Assembly (NCBI GenBank): GCA_963744225.1
Contig: CAVUSV010000004.1
Span: 2,046,001 to 2,110,000, forward strand
DNA length: 64,000 nt
Direction: 5' to 3'
Source of the DNA: Bog-473 sp963744225
GTDB taxonomy: Bacteria > Actinomycetota > Acidimicrobiia > Acidimicrobiales > RAAP-2
Shown: in pieces, positions 19,519-29,041 of the stretch
How the letters are laid out: each line of letters starts with the position of its first letter
How positions within the stretch are numbered: position 1 is the stretch's first letter
Program-made: the position numbers and the translations under genes
The notes under the pieces: generated by a model
Told to the model about the DNA's origin: nothing
What the model saw: the letters and a program-made list of their open reading frames with translations, nothing else
Database searches by the model: none

Positions 19519-20796
19519 ATGAGGATTCCTGGACTGGCGGGCAGGCACCGGCGTCGCCTCTCACATGGCTTTGCTCGCCTTTGGGTCGGCTTCACCCTGG
19601 CGAGCACCGGTGACGGGCTCATCTTGGGGGCCGTCCCGCTTCTCGCTGTGGTGGTCGATCCGCGTCCGCTAGCGGTCTCCGGGGTCGCAGCGGCGGACAG
19701 CCTTCCGTGGCTGTTGGTGGCGTTGCCCGCTGGCGCGTTCGCCGACAGGTTCGATCGAGGTCCTCTGATGGCGCTGGCGAACATCCTGCGGGCCGGCGCC
19801 ATCCTGGGCGCGGCGCTTTTGATCCTGGCGGATCAGATGGATTTGGCGCGTCTGCTCCTTGTCGTTCTGGTCAATGCGACCGGGCGTGCGATCTATTACT
19901 CGTCGCTTCAAGCAGTCGTTCCTGAACTGGTCGGGTCTCAATCGCTCGAACGCGCTAACGGCGTGTTAACCGGCACAGAATCATGTACGGAGCATTTGGC
20001 GGGTCCGGTTGTCGGGACCTCGGCCTTCGCCGTGAGCGCGTCGATCCCGTTCCTGGCCGACGCGGTTGTCCTCATTCTGTCGGCGTTCCCCTTCGTGAGG
20101 CTCCACTCGAAGGCGCCCCAATCGGACGATTCGGAGACGTCCATCTGGGAGGGCGTAAAGCTCTTGTTCGCGGACCGCCGTCTGCGTCTCCTCGTCGTGA
20201 TGGTGGGTTGCATCGCTGGACTCCAGGGGATGGAGTTCGGCATATTGGTGCTGATTGCCACCAAAGTGTGGGGCGTCCGAACGGGCGCCTACGGACTCTT
20301 CCTGGCAACGGTTGCTGTTGGGAACATTCTGGGGAGCTTCGCCGCAAATGGCCTGGTCAGGCGTTTCGGCAGTGCCCTCACGCTCATCGGTGCAACTATC
20401 GCATCGGGTATCGGATATTTGATCATGGCCTCAACGGATACGTGGCGTGTGGCCGGTCCCGCCTTCGTGCTCGTGGGATTCGGCGTCAACGTCATCACGG
20501 TCGACGCCATCTCGCTTCGACAAAGGCTGACCCCACCGGAGCTCATGGGACGAGTGGGCAGTGCGTGGCGTGGCATCGTCTGGGGTGCGGCACCGGTCGG
20601 TGCCATAGCCGCCGGAACGGTGGCGACGATTGGCGGACTCCGATTGCCCCTCGTGCTGGCGGGGACGTTGCAAATTGTGGTGGCAGTCATCGTCGGACCG
20701 CTTCTGATGAGAAGCCTTCGGGCCGGCTTTACTCCATCCCTTGAAGCCGTCGATCCCTCCGCACCAGTCGAAGCGCGCCACGCGAGGCACGAGTGA
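19519..20796 (+). CDS. MFS efflux transporter (macrolide/tetracycline-type, Tap-like)
   Basis: About 425 residues with roughly 12 membrane helices and the MFS_3 pattern: LWVGFTLASTGDGLILGAVP in helix 1, and PAGAFADRFDRGPLMALAN, a motif-A variant. The family exports drugs by proton antiport. ATG 19519 follows GAGAGG; TTG 19516 is an alternative. The attenuator-like leader upstream suggests induction by a ribosome-targeting antibiotic. It is the last backbone gene before the tRNA scar. Confidence 0.82.
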   Translation: MRIPGLAGRHRRRLSHGFARLWVGFTLASTGDGLILGAVPLLAVVVDPRPLAVSGVAAADSLPWLLVALPAGAFADRFDRGPLMALANILRAGAILGAALLILADQMDLARLLLVVLVNATGRAIYYSSLQAVVPELVGSQSLERANGVLTGTESCTEHLAGPVVGTSAFAVSASIPFLADAVVLILSAFPFVRLHSKAPQSDDSETSIWEGVKLLFADRRLRLLVVMVGCIAGLQGMEFGILVLIATKVWGVRTGAYGLFLATVAVGNILGSFAANGLVRRFGSALTLIGATIASGIGYLIMASTDTWRVAGPAFVLVGFGVNVITVDAISLRQRLTPPELMGRVGSAWRGIVWGAAPVGAIAAGTVATIGGLRLPLVLAGTLQIVVAVIVGPLLMRSLRAGFTPSLEAVDPSAPVEARHARHE

Positions 20797-21406
20797 CGAC
20801 GGCGCGCACGAACACGATGACCCAAATACCGAGACTGACCAACGGGGCTAAAAGACGCCGCCCACACAGTCAGGTCGGAGTTTCTGCGTGACGGTCTGTC
20901 AGCCCGACGCACCATCGACACCAATGACCAGGAGCAAGATCGAGAGCGGCCGACCAGGATCGAACTGGCATCATCAGCTTGGAAGGCTTCCAGACCCGGA
21001 TTTGCCGGAAGCTTGATGAACCGTAGCGCCGGGTCAGCGCATTCGTGAACCAGGCTGAACCGCCCTGATTGTCGGCGTCCGCGGGATATTCGCGGGATGA
21101 AAATCACAAGACCGACAACGTTGGCCGCCGACGGGCGCGGTGTCCCCTTGAATCTGATGTGGCCCGTATGAAGCCCGTCGGACCCTCGCCCCGAACGGCA
21201 CGATGGGGGCAGGCCATTCGCGACCCCTCGGTGATCAGTCCACCTGCTGAGAAGCAGATAGAACCTAAGAAACCCCACTCCCAATCGACGCCGGTTATGG
21301 CGGTTGACCACGGGTGAGCAATCCTCATCGCGTGGCGTGGCTGCCGCTCGCATCGCGCACCGGCAAGCCGTAGCATTCCGCGTAGCGACGATCAGGTGAG
21401 GCCACC
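20797..21406. other. 610-base intergenic region containing the tRNA scar
   Basis: No convincing gene is seen. The tRNA-Gly 3' fragment is at 20945-20985. A short direct repeat of CGCGGGAT occurs near 21,092-21,110. Upstream sequence of the pentapeptide-repeat gene occupies the right part. Confidence 0.5.
20945..20985 (-). tRNA. 3' half of tRNA-Gly(TCC), putative attachment-site scar
   Basis: On the minus strand: anticodon loop CTTCCAA (20979-20985), anticodon-stem 3' strand GCTGA, variable TGAT, T-arm GCCAG-TTCGATC-CTGGT (20953-20969) and acceptor 3' strand CGGCCGC (20946-20952). The 5' half is absent: the bases before the loop do not complete the anticodon stem, and no GCGGCCG acceptor precedes it. 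Homology beginning at the anticodon loop is the typical crossover of tRNA-targeting integrases. The polarity places inserted DNA at higher coordinates. Confidence 0.7.
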
Positions 21407-22840
21407 ATGGTTGGACATCTTCTGCGGGTGACCGGAGTTGCCTTGGCGATCGCCACGGCACTCGCCACGCCCGTGTTAGCCCCATCGACGGCGACCCCCG
21501 CAGCCGCCGACATGGTCATCGACGGCTGCACCATCGTCTCGAACCCTACCCCGACCCATTTCACCAACTGCCCGAACGCCAACCTGTCTAACGGCGTCAA
21601 CTTCTCTGGGATCGACCTTTCGTTCGCCGACTTCGCTGGAGCACAGTTCATTTACTGCATGCAGGGCTTTCCGCAGGCCAGCTGCACGAGCGCCGACTTT
21701 GCCCAGGCCAACCTGACTCAGGCAAACCTGTCCGGCGCCTCCCTATCGCTGTGCGCGCTCTTCCAGTTTGGCCATGCTGCATGTGGGGCCGCGGACTTTA
21801 CGGGTGCCATTCTTTCGAGGGCGGATCTCGCGCATGCGAGCGCGCAGATCATCACCTTGAACGGTGCCCATGTTGGTGGCGCCAATCTCACCAGCACCGA
21901 TCTCGGTGGGGCAAACTTGACCAACGCCGATTTGACCGGCGCAAACCTCACCGGCACCTTGTTCAGCTCGAGCGCGGCCGGGATCCAGACCGTCTACGCA
22001 ACCCTGACAGGATCCAACCTGACCGGCACCCTGCTCGTTCCCTCGAACCAGAGCGTGACGGCGACGAGCCAGACAGGGGCGGTGGCTACATGGTCGACAC
22101 CTCCGGCGATCCCCGGTGCGATGCCGGGCAGCTGCACTCCGGCGTCGGGATCGACCTTCCCGCTCTTCTCGAGCACCGTGACCTGTCAGGTCCGCGACAA
22201 CAACGGAGATACCGCCACCGGGACGTTCCAGGTCAACGTGGCGCCGACGACCGGGTTCTTCACCCGGGTCCTCATCCCCGCCGACGGCGCGGTCCTAGCC
22301 AGCGCGCCCTACCTCGATGCGTTGGCCGGTGACGGTCCCGGGGTCACCCATGTGGTCTTCGAGGTGAGCGGGGGGACGCTGAGTAATCATGTGATCGCCA
22401 CCGCTACTCCCACCTACTACGGCTGGCTGGCCCAGTGGAACACGACCACGGTGCCCAACGGCACCTACACCCTCCAGAGCGTGGCCACCGATGCCGACAA
22501 CAACACTGATAGCAGTACTCCGATCACTGTCACAGTGAACAACCAACCGCCGACCACCTCGGTGCTCATCCCATCGAATGGGGCGACACTGTCCGGAACA
22601 GCCGCCACTTTGGATGCTTCTGCCTCCAATGCCACCAGCGTCGAGTTCTGGCTCTTCGGTGGCTCTTATGGTTACTCCGGTCACCTAGTCGGCACGGCCA
22701 CTCCCACCTACTACGGATGGCTCTACAGCTGGAACACCAAGACGGTTCCCAACGGCTCCTACGCGCTGTTGTCGGAAGCCTTCGGTCCGGGTGGGAGCGC
22801 CTTCAGCAGCTCCCATGTGAGCATGACGGTCAAGAACTGA
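21407..22840 (+). CDS. Secreted pentapeptide-repeat and Ig-like domain protein
   Basis: 477 residues. A signal peptide (about 1-35) is followed by pentapeptide repeats of the A(N/D)LxG type (ANLTQANLSGASL, GGANLTNADLTGANLTG), an HYR-like module and two Ig-like modules. The Ig modules contain the repeated phrases TATPTYYGWL and VPNGTY/SYAL. The last module closely matches the secreted protein at 62,655-63,359. Likely a surface or secreted binding protein. It lies inside the presumed island, immediately before the first hairpin element. Confidence 0.72.
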   Translation: MVGHLLRVTGVALAIATALATPVLAPSTATPAAADMVIDGCTIVSNPTPTHFTNCPNANLSNGVNFSGIDLSFADFAGAQFIYCMQGFPQASCTSADFAQANLTQANLSGASLSLCALFQFGHAACGAADFTGAILSRADLAHASAQIITLNGAHVGGANLTSTDLGGANLTNADLTGANLTGTLFSSSAAGIQTVYATLTGSNLTGTLLVPSNQSVTATSQTGAVATWSTPPAIPGAMPGSCTPASGSTFPLFSSTVTCQVRDNNGDTATGTFQVNVAPTTGFFTRVLIPADGAVLASAPYLDALAGDGPGVTHVVFEVSGGTLSNHVIATATPTYYGWLAQWNTTTVPNGTYTLQSVATDADNNTDSSTPITVTVNNQPPTTSVLIPSNGATLSGTAATLDASASNATSVEFWLFGGSYGYSGHLVGTATPTYYGWLYSWNTKTVPNGSYALLSEAFGPGGSAFSSSHVSMTVKN

Positions 22841-22892
22841 TCGGCAGGTCGATCTCGATCCAACAACGGACTTCGCTTGACACGAGCATGTA

Positions 22893-22920
22893 CTGCCCCC
22901 GTTCGCCGGGTAGTGGCTAG
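22893..22920 (+). repeat. Array element 1 (short)
   Basis: CTGCCCCCGTTCGCCGGG core; first copy, just after the pentapeptide-repeat gene. Confidence 0.75.
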
Positions 22921-23062
22921 CTTGTGATCGCTTTGACCCTCCGTCGGATGGAGGCCAAGCTAGACAGCCGAGCACGAATCCCAGGATTCCAGTTAACACG
23001 ATACCCACGGGCCTTGACTGTCGTGATTGCGTCGACGCTTGCCAACGGCAACGATCTCCGTA

Positions 23063-23491
23063 ATGGACCAAGACGCACCGGCAGGTAGCACGAAACCGTT
23101 ACCACTCATTCTCGCTCGCGAGCTGGCTTCAAATCTTGCGACGCCGATGTTCCTCATGGATGCCCGTGGCGTACTCGTGTTCTACAACGACGCCGCAGCA
23201 TTGCTGATCGGCAAGGCATTCGGCGAGATGGGCGAGGTACCGGCCGAGGAGTTTGGCGCGGTCCTAAAAATGAAGACTCCAGACGGCCGACCTCTTCGTC
23301 GACGGGACACGCCCGCGGGGATCGCCTTCTTCGAACGTCGCCCCGCCCACAAGATGCTCGTCGCGACCGGGTACGACGGCGTGAAGCGCCTTGTGCATGC
23401 GACGGCGTTCCCGTTATTTGGAACGACTGCCGAGATGCACGGCGTCGTGTCGGTGTTCTGGCAAGTAGCCGACCAGGAAGGCGACGCCTAA
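23063..23491 (+). CDS. PAS-domain protein
   Basis: 142 residues, essentially one PAS fold (NLATPMFLMDARGVLVFYND near the start, GVVSVFWQVADQ at the end). There is no output domain, so it would act as a separate sensor or small-ligand binder. ATG 23063 is the start. Its TAA overlaps the ATG of the metallo-hydrolase by one base (TAATG), so the two are translationally coupled and probably form one sensory unit. Confidence 0.75.
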   Translation: MDQDAPAGSTKPLPLILARELASNLATPMFLMDARGVLVFYNDAAALLIGKAFGEMGEVPAEEFGAVLKMKTPDGRPLRRRDTPAGIAFFERRPAHKMLVATGYDGVKRLVHATAFPLFGTTAEMHGVVSVFWQVADQEGDA

Positions 23492-24364
23492 TGCGAGCGC
23501 GTGTGTGGGGGTGCCGTGGCTCGGTCGCTGCGCCCGGCCCGGATACCCTCAAGTACGGCGGCAACACGTCGTGTGTTGAAGTGCGGCTATCCAGCGGACA
23601 GGTCTTGGTGCTCGATGCGGGCACCGGGATACGGCCGCTCGGCGTGGCGATGGAAGCGACTCAAAGCCACGAGCTGCACATTCTGCTCAGTCATCTCCAC
23701 CTCGACCACTTGCAGGGCCTCGGGTTCTTCCGGCCGCTCTTCGATCCCAACCTCGAAATCCACATCTGGGGGCCGCCGTCTCCGGTTCAACCGCTCTCCG
23801 AGCGCATTGCGATGTATCTCTCTCCGCCGCTGTTCCCCGTCCACCTGGATGACGTTCCGGCGCGCCTCACCTTCCACGACGCGCCGGAAGAATCCATCAC
23901 GATCGGATCGGCCACCATGCGATCTGGCAAGGTGCAGCATCAGGGTCCGACCGTCGGATATAGGATCGAGGAGCACGGGCAGGCGTTGGTATATGTCCCC
24001 GATCATGAACCCTCGCTTGGGACCGAACTGTGCTCGGTCCCGCCCGAGTGGATGAGTGGTTACGACATCGCCCGCGACGCCGACGTCCTGTTGCACGACG
24101 CCCAGTATCGCGACCACGAGTACGGCGAGCACGTCGGTTGGGGACATTCGGGGCTCGCCGATACAGTGGAGTTCGCGCACAAGGCAGGCGTTCGGAACTT
24201 GGTGTTGTTCCATCACGACCCGTACCACACCGACGACGAACTCGAAGCGCTCCTTTCAGAGGCTCGCACGATCTGGCCCTGGGCCGAGGATCGAAATTTA
24301 CCTTCCGCGCGAGGGAATGACGATCACGTTGGACAGTGATGGTGTGCAGTTCGTCGCCCGGTGA
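23491..24364 (+). CDS. MBL-fold metallo-hydrolase (frameshift near the C-terminus)
   Basis: About 290 residues of the metallo-beta-lactamase superfamily. HLHLDHLQG is the HxHxDH metal site, DAGTGIRPLG precedes it, and later metal ligands lie in VLLHDAQY and LVLFHHDP. Near 24,293 the frame must shift to recover IEIYLPREGMTITLDSDGVQ. This subfamily includes phosphodiesterase-like and signalling hydrolases; the substrate is unknown. Coupled to the PAS gene. Confidence 0.78.
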
Positions 24365-24756
24365 GGAAGCCCACCGCGCAGAGTCTGTTGGTATCTTGGA
24401 CGTAGCCAGAGTAAGTCCATCATCGTGCGAAGGGCTCTTTGAACCTTGTCTGCGCGTTCGGGACCTTTTGGGAACGGATCAGAGGGTGTCCCAGCTCGTG
24501 GCCGGGACGGGGTGCCACCGGACGGCACTTATCGGGCAGCGCCAAGCCGGTATTGGCCCCGTTTATTGCCGGATGCACTTTCGGGATACAACGAGCCCCG
24601 TGACGCACTCGTCGGCGAGGCGCCACCCTAAGACACTCCTCGCGCACCGGAAACGCTCAAGCCCTTTGTAAGGAGTCACGGGGCCGATCTGCTCGTCCAG
24701 GGTGAGACGGCGTCCTCGGTCCTTCTCCACCGCGGCCGACGTCGAATTGTCGGGAC
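24365..24756. other. 392-base intergenic region with a degenerate array element
   Basis: No gene is supported. It holds the diverged long-form element at 24486-24537. Confidence 0.4.
24486..24537 (+). repeat. Array element 2 (degenerate long)
   Basis: GTGTCCCAG...GCCGGGACGG...GGCAC...CGGGC, with extra bases in the loop. Confidence 0.5.
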
Positions 24757-25665
24757 TCAGACCGGGTGGCGGGCGTCGCGACGCCGGCTCAGGGGGGCGA
24801 CCAGTTCCTGGAAGATGGCGATCAGCGCACCGCCTGCGATGCCGAGGCTGATTCCCGCCAGGAATGTCCGGTAGCTATCGCGCTGGGTGCCGCTGACGTC
24901 GACGACCGAAACCCGGATCGCGTCGAAGGCGGCGGGAACCTGGTCCGACCAGGTCCACGAAGTCCCGTTTGAGCTGGTGGTCGCGATCGGTGACTGGACG
25001 GTGAGGTTGGCGACTTCACCGAACCCTGTGTCCAGGGTACGGCTCAGTGATAGGCCCAGATCAGGCTTGAGTTGTTGCTGCGGGATCGCCTCGTAGGAGA
25101 GCGGCGGTAGCTGCGCGCTCAGATAGGAGCCGTTACGGCTCACCGGGGCGCCTGACGACCAGCAGAGCCGCACATCCATGTACCCGCTGCTCCTCACGGC
25201 AGTCGGCTTCCACGTCGTACGGCCGACGGAGAACGCCCCCGGGTGGCTGACATGCCATGGCGCGACGGTTTCTATGCTCACTGCCCCGGGGTCGTGGAAA
25301 TACGTGCCCGGAGCGAGGCTGCATACCCTTCCGGCTCCAAGGTTGAAGATCGTCAGTATCCAGGGTCCGGGCGCCTCGGTCGTGCCCGACGCGGTGACGT
25401 CCAACTCCCCTCCGCCTGCGCCGGTCGCCTTCAGGGTCTCATCGACAGCGGTGAACCCACCGCCCGCCACTGCCAACGACACGTCCTCGGGTACCCGCGG
25501 GAACCCGCTCGACTGCGGCCGCAGCGACCAGCCGACCCCGACCAGCACGACGAGGATCACTGCCAACAGGGCAACCATCTCGAGGTGGACCTCGCCGAAG
25601 TATCCAGAGTGCGCTCGGCCGGGGCGAGAATCGTCGGCCGCGTCCGTGCCCTCTCTGGCGTCCAT
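24757..25665 (-). CDS. Membrane-anchored hypothetical protein
   Basis: 302 residues. A membrane segment lies at about 29-47 (MVALLAVILVVLVGVGW) and another near the C-terminus (TFLAGISLGIAGGALIAIF), with a roughly 210-residue beta-rich domain between them, presumably outside the cell. The C-terminal tail is short and basic. No family is recognised. It is the only gene of its interval, bounded by elements at 24486 and 25845. Confidence 0.65.
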   Translation of the reverse strand: MDAREGTDAADDSRPGRAHSGYFGEVHLEMVALLAVILVVLVGVGWSLRPQSSGFPRVPEDVSLAVAGGGFTAVDETLKATGAGGGELDVTASGTTEAPGPWILTIFNLGAGRVCSLAPGTYFHDPGAVSIETVAPWHVSHPGAFSVGRTTWKPTAVRSSGYMDVRLCWSSGAPVSRNGSYLSAQLPPLSYEAIPQQQLKPDLGLSLSRTLDTGFGEVANLTVQSPIATTSSNGTSWTWSDQVPAAFDAIRVSVVDVSGTQRDSYRTFLAGISLGIAGGALIAIFQELVAPLSRRRDARHPV

Positions 25666-26203
25666 GCGTCGGCAAACTACACGTGAGCCACTCTTCTCGC
25701 CGGTAGTCCCCGAGTTACGTTCGCGATGTTATCTGCGAGATCATCTATGTAGGTCGGATGAGCGGACCCTCCGGACTCGTTCTTCTGGTGCTCAAACAGT
25801 CGACTTCAATGCTGGTTACACGGGCGCGCCCCCTAGGGATGTCGGTGCCCCAGTTCGCCGGGTCGGTGTGACACTTCGGCACATATGGGCTAAGCCAAGG
25901 AGGCAAGGAAGTCCCGCTTGGTAACCGGCTTGATGGATCTACCGGCGGCGGTCGGCGGCGGCTCGATGGCCGACGCGGCTAAGTCGAGTGTTCTAGCAAG
26001 CCGCACCAGGCTGCCGTAACCCCATCGTCGGCCGCAGGCAGAAGACAATGGTACTCGGAGGCCTGTCGAAAAACGACGGCAGACCACGAGACGGATAACG
26101 GACTCCGACCTCTCGACACCGAGGTAAGCCGTGCCTAGGCTGCCGTCGCGGATCCTGCGAGTGTGAACTAAAGGCACCTCAAACACTCGGGAAGGGGGAT
26201 GCC
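25666..26203. other. 538-base region with one array element and a doubtful ORF
   Basis: Contains the long element at 25845-25892. A minus-strand frame ending at 25890 encodes a tail with RWGYGSLVRLARTLDLAAS that faintly resembles a helix-turn-helix, possibly a gene remnant. The promoter and GAAGGGGG ribosome site of the next gene are at the right end. Confidence 0.35.
25845..25892 (+). repeat. Array element 3 (long)
   Basis: GTGCCCCAGTTCGCCGGG followed by ACACTTCGGCAC and TATGGGC. Confidence 0.85.
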
Positions 26204-28054
26204 ATGCTTGGCATCCGACGGTTCATCCGATTGGGTAGTGCTGGGGCACTCCTGGCGACTGGAGTAGGACTCGGCGCAATCGTGGCAAGCCCTCCTGCCG
26301 GGGCCAGCGATTTATCCTGGTCCGTAGTCCCTACCCCCAACCCGACCTCCTCACCGAACGACAACCTTCCTGGAGTGGCGTGCACGAGTACCTCCGACTG
26401 CTGGGCCGTCGGCTCCGCCAGCAGTGGTAGTGCCCTCTCTCAGACCCTGGCAGAACACTGGGACGGCAACGCCTGGTCCATCGTCGCCACCCCCAATGCC
26501 AGCAATTCTCAAGAGAACTCTCTCAGTGGGGTGGCTTGCATCAACGCCTCCGACTGCTGGGCGGTCGGCTCTTCCTTGGTGAGTGGCTTCGTTGCCGATA
26601 CGCTGGCCGAACACTGGAATGGCAGGGCCTGGTCGATCGTCACCACACCCAACCCGAGTCCTGACACTGCAAACCAGCTCCTTGGAGTGGCGTGCGTGAG
26701 CGCCTCCGATTGCTGGGCGGTCGGCGTCAACGACGGTCCAAACCTAACGCTGGCCGAACACTGGAATGGCAGCGCCTGGTCGATCGTCACCACACCCAAC
26801 CCGAGTACCTCACTGGACAACCTTTCTGCCGTGGCGTGCACCGGTACCTCAGACTGTTGGGCTGTTGGCTTCGCGAGCGCAGGTCTCTTGGTCGACACCC
26901 TGGCTGAACACTGGAATGGCAGCGCCTGGTCGACCGTCACTACACCCAACCCGAGTCCAAACTTCACAACTCTCGATGGAGTGGTGTGCGTCAGCGCTTC
27001 GGACTGCTGGGCCGTCGGCGAATCTGGCGACTACACCTCGACCTTGGCTGAGCACTGGAACGGCATTAACTGGTCCATCGTGACCACTCCCAACGCCTCC
27101 TCTCTCGGCGTAGCCGCCAAAGACAACCTTCTTCAAGGAGTGACCTGTGCCGGTACCTCAGACTGTTGGGCTGTCGGTGACGCGTCCACCGGAAGCGGGG
27201 GAACCCAGCAGACCCTGGCCGAGGAATGGAACGGTAGCGGCTGGTCGATCGTGAACACGCCAAACCCGAGTCCGTCACAGAACATTCTCAATGCAGTCGC
27301 CTGCACCAGCGCCGCAAACTGCTGGGCCGTCGGCTTCGCCAGCAGTAGCGTCGCAAATCAGACGCTAGCCGAGCATGGCACCGTCTCCGCCACACCCACC
27401 TCCACTGTCTTGACCTCAACGCCGCCGGTCGAGGGCCAGACCACCACGCTCACTGCCACCGTCGCACCTGTCTCGGGTGGTGGAACACCGACAGGATCGG
27501 TGCTATTCATCGATTGGACTACCGGCTCACTCCTGGGGAGCGCGGCCTTGAGTGGCGGTGCGGCCTCGCTCAACACGGTCTTCCCAGAGGAGGGAAGCCA
27601 CCTGGTCTCAGCGGTCTACACCGGGGACTCGAACTTCCTTCCCTCCCACGCGACTCAGACCATCACCGTGACCGATGCTGCGCTATCAGGCCCGTCACCA
27701 TCGGCCCCGCTCCAAGGGGGCGAGGGAGTTCCCTTCTTGGCCCAAGCTGTTCCCGTGTCGGGAGTGGTAGCCAGCTTCACTGACGCAGACCCGGGAGGCA
27801 CGGTGTCTGACTATGCCGCCACCATCGACTGGGGAGACGGTACTTCCTCGGCCGGTTCGGTGGGAACGTCAGGGAGTGGCTTCAGCGTCAGCGGCAGCCA
27901 CACCTACCAAGAGGACGGGAACTACCCCGTCATCGTCCACATTAGCGATGTGGGCGGATTCACCACCAGCGTGGACTCGAGCGCGCATGTATCCGAACCA
28001 ACGAACTTCTTGGCGTTCCTGGTGGACTTGTTCTTCGAACGCTTCGGTTTCTGA
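26204..28054 (+). CDS. Secreted seven-repeat protein with Ig-like and PKD-like domains
   Basis: 616 residues. A signal peptide (1-35) precedes seven repeats of about 53 residues built around GVACxSxSDCWAVG, TLAEHWNGxAWS and IVTTPNPS, each with two Cys. They probably form a beta-propeller. A bacterial Ig module (TLTATVAPVSGGGTPTGSVLF) and a PKD-like module (TIDWGDGTSSAGSVG) follow, with a short hydrophobic tail (FLAFLVDLFFERFGF). Extracellular binding is likely. Single gene of its interval. Confidence 0.75.
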   Translation: MLGIRRFIRLGSAGALLATGVGLGAIVASPPAGASDLSWSVVPTPNPTSSPNDNLPGVACTSTSDCWAVGSASSGSALSQTLAEHWDGNAWSIVATPNASNSQENSLSGVACINASDCWAVGSSLVSGFVADTLAEHWNGRAWSIVTTPNPSPDTANQLLGVACVSASDCWAVGVNDGPNLTLAEHWNGSAWSIVTTPNPSTSLDNLSAVACTGTSDCWAVGFASAGLLVDTLAEHWNGSAWSTVTTPNPSPNFTTLDGVVCVSASDCWAVGESGDYTSTLAEHWNGINWSIVTTPNASSLGVAAKDNLLQGVTCAGTSDCWAVGDASTGSGGTQQTLAEEWNGSGWSIVNTPNPSPSQNILNAVACTSAANCWAVGFASSSVANQTLAEHGTVSATPTSTVLTSTPPVEGQTTTLTATVAPVSGGGTPTGSVLFIDWTTGSLLGSAALSGGAASLNTVFPEEGSHLVSAVYTGDSNFLPSHATQTITVTDAALSGPSPSAPLQGGEGVPFLAQAVPVSGVVASFTDADPGGTVSDYAATIDWGDGTSSAGSVGTSGSGFSVSGSHTYQEDGNYPVIVHISDVGGFTTSVDSSAHVSEPTNFLAFLVDLFFERFGF

Positions 28055-28563
28055 GTCGGCCTCGACCTCGACGAGCCTGCCGAAAGATATCTATGGCGCT
28101 GAGTAGGGCAAGGACTCATCCACCCAGCCGAGGATGTTTGCCCGAGCCCTTTGTCTCAAGAGGGCCCGGAACTACCAGTTCCGAAGCCATCCCTCCAGCG
28201 CCAGCATGCAAGGGTGCCCTGATACGGAAACGTCGGGGAATCTGTCCGGTCTCTCCTTATCCCTATATCCCTTGCTTGCCCGTGTGAGCCAGGCCTGGGT
28301 TTCCCGGAGGCTCTGCTCTGCCGTCGTCCAGAGGTGCCCCCATACGCCGGGTGGGTGGGACACTTCGGCACATATGGGCCGCCCGTCTGCACTCATTCGA
28401 GGCTCGAAGGGTGAGTCAGGTGCGGACCGCAGCTCCTCGACAATGGTCTATGTGCGACGGAATCAAACGTAGAGCGCGAAGCCAGACCCAGCATCGAAAC
28501 CTTCAGGACGCGTCGATTGTGAGTCGAGTGATGGCGCTGCCACCTTGGTCTATGGAAAGCACA
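28055..28563. other. 509-base intergenic region with one array element
   Basis: Contains the long element at 28334-28380. No gene is supported on either strand. Confidence 0.4.
28334..28380 (+). repeat. Array element 4 (long)
   Basis: GTGCCCCCATACGCCGGG with ACACTTCGGCAC and TATGGGC, like element 3. Confidence 0.85.
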
Positions 28564-28593
28564 CTTGACACTGATATCCTGTCAAGCTAACTT
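28564..28593 (+). promoter_or_regulatory. Promoter with inverted-repeat operator for the DUF4177-XRE operon
   Basis: CTTGACA (28564-28570) and TGTCAAG (28580-28586) are perfect complements around nine bases. The left arm doubles as a -35 (TTGACA), with a weak -10 TAACTT at 28588. It lies 52 bases before the operon that encodes its own XRE regulator, consistent with autoregulation. Confidence 0.55.
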
Positions 28594-28644
28594 TACATCG
28601 ACAAGATCCCCAAGGAAGTTCAAGCAGATTTGGAGTGAAACGAG

Positions 28645-28833
28645 ATGGAATACAAGGTGTTGACCGAACGGGACTCGCGCTTTTCAGGCTCATTCGATCC
28701 CGAAAGCCTCGAGACGACACTCAACAGCTACGCAACCGAAGGCTGGCGAGTCGTGAGTGGCTTCATGGCTAACAGCCTCTGGAAGAGTGCAAAGAGCGAA
28801 ATCGTGATCGTGCTCGAGCGAGCCGCGGCTTGA
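28645..28833 (+). CDS. DUF4177 small protein
   Basis: 62 residues. MEYKVLTE at the start and LNSYATEGWRVVSGF in the middle match DUF4177, a small alpha/beta family of unknown role often next to short XRE regulators. It is the first gene of a three-gene operon with a four-base gap to the regulator. Confidence 0.75.
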   Translation: MEYKVLTERDSRFSGSFDPESLETTLNSYATEGWRVVSGFMANSLWKSAKSEIVIVLERAAA

Positions 28834-28837
28834 AACT

Positions 28838-29041
28838 GTGAAGAACCGAGTGCGCGAACTACGAACCGAGAACGGGATGTCTCAAGAGGAACTCGGAACC
28901 GCGCTCGGCGTGTCTCGCCAGACGATCAACTCGATTGAGAACGGACGCTATCTACCCTCCCTGCCACTCGCACTGGCGCTCGCCCAGTGTTTCGAGAGCA
29001 CGGTCGAAGAGATGTTCACAGATGAGGAGCGTGCATCATGA
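28838..29041 (+). CDS. Short XRE-family transcriptional regulator
   Basis: 67 residues from GTG 28838, consisting of little more than one helix-turn-helix: VRELRTENGMSQEELGTALG, then SRQTINSIENGRYLPS. This compact type pairs with small membrane proteins in many Gram-positive genomes. Its stop overlaps the start of the next gene by four bases (ATGA). It probably binds the CTTGACA palindrome upstream. Confidence 0.85.
   Translation: MKNRVRELRTENGMSQEELGTALGVSRQTINSIENGRYLPSLPLALALAQCFESTVEEMFTDEERAS

Noticed and set aside
20935..21030. A complete tRNA-Gly gene
   Set aside because: No 5' acceptor strand or D-arm precedes the anticodon loop, and the anticodon-stem 5' strand does not pair.
20289..21485. 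A 398-residue minus-strand frame
   Set aside because: Covers the antisense of the MFS gene and the tRNA scar; composition is that of a shadow frame.
25890..26186. A minus-strand 98-residue ORF
   Set aside because: Only a faint helix-turn-helix resemblance, no good start, and the stop lies in the element.
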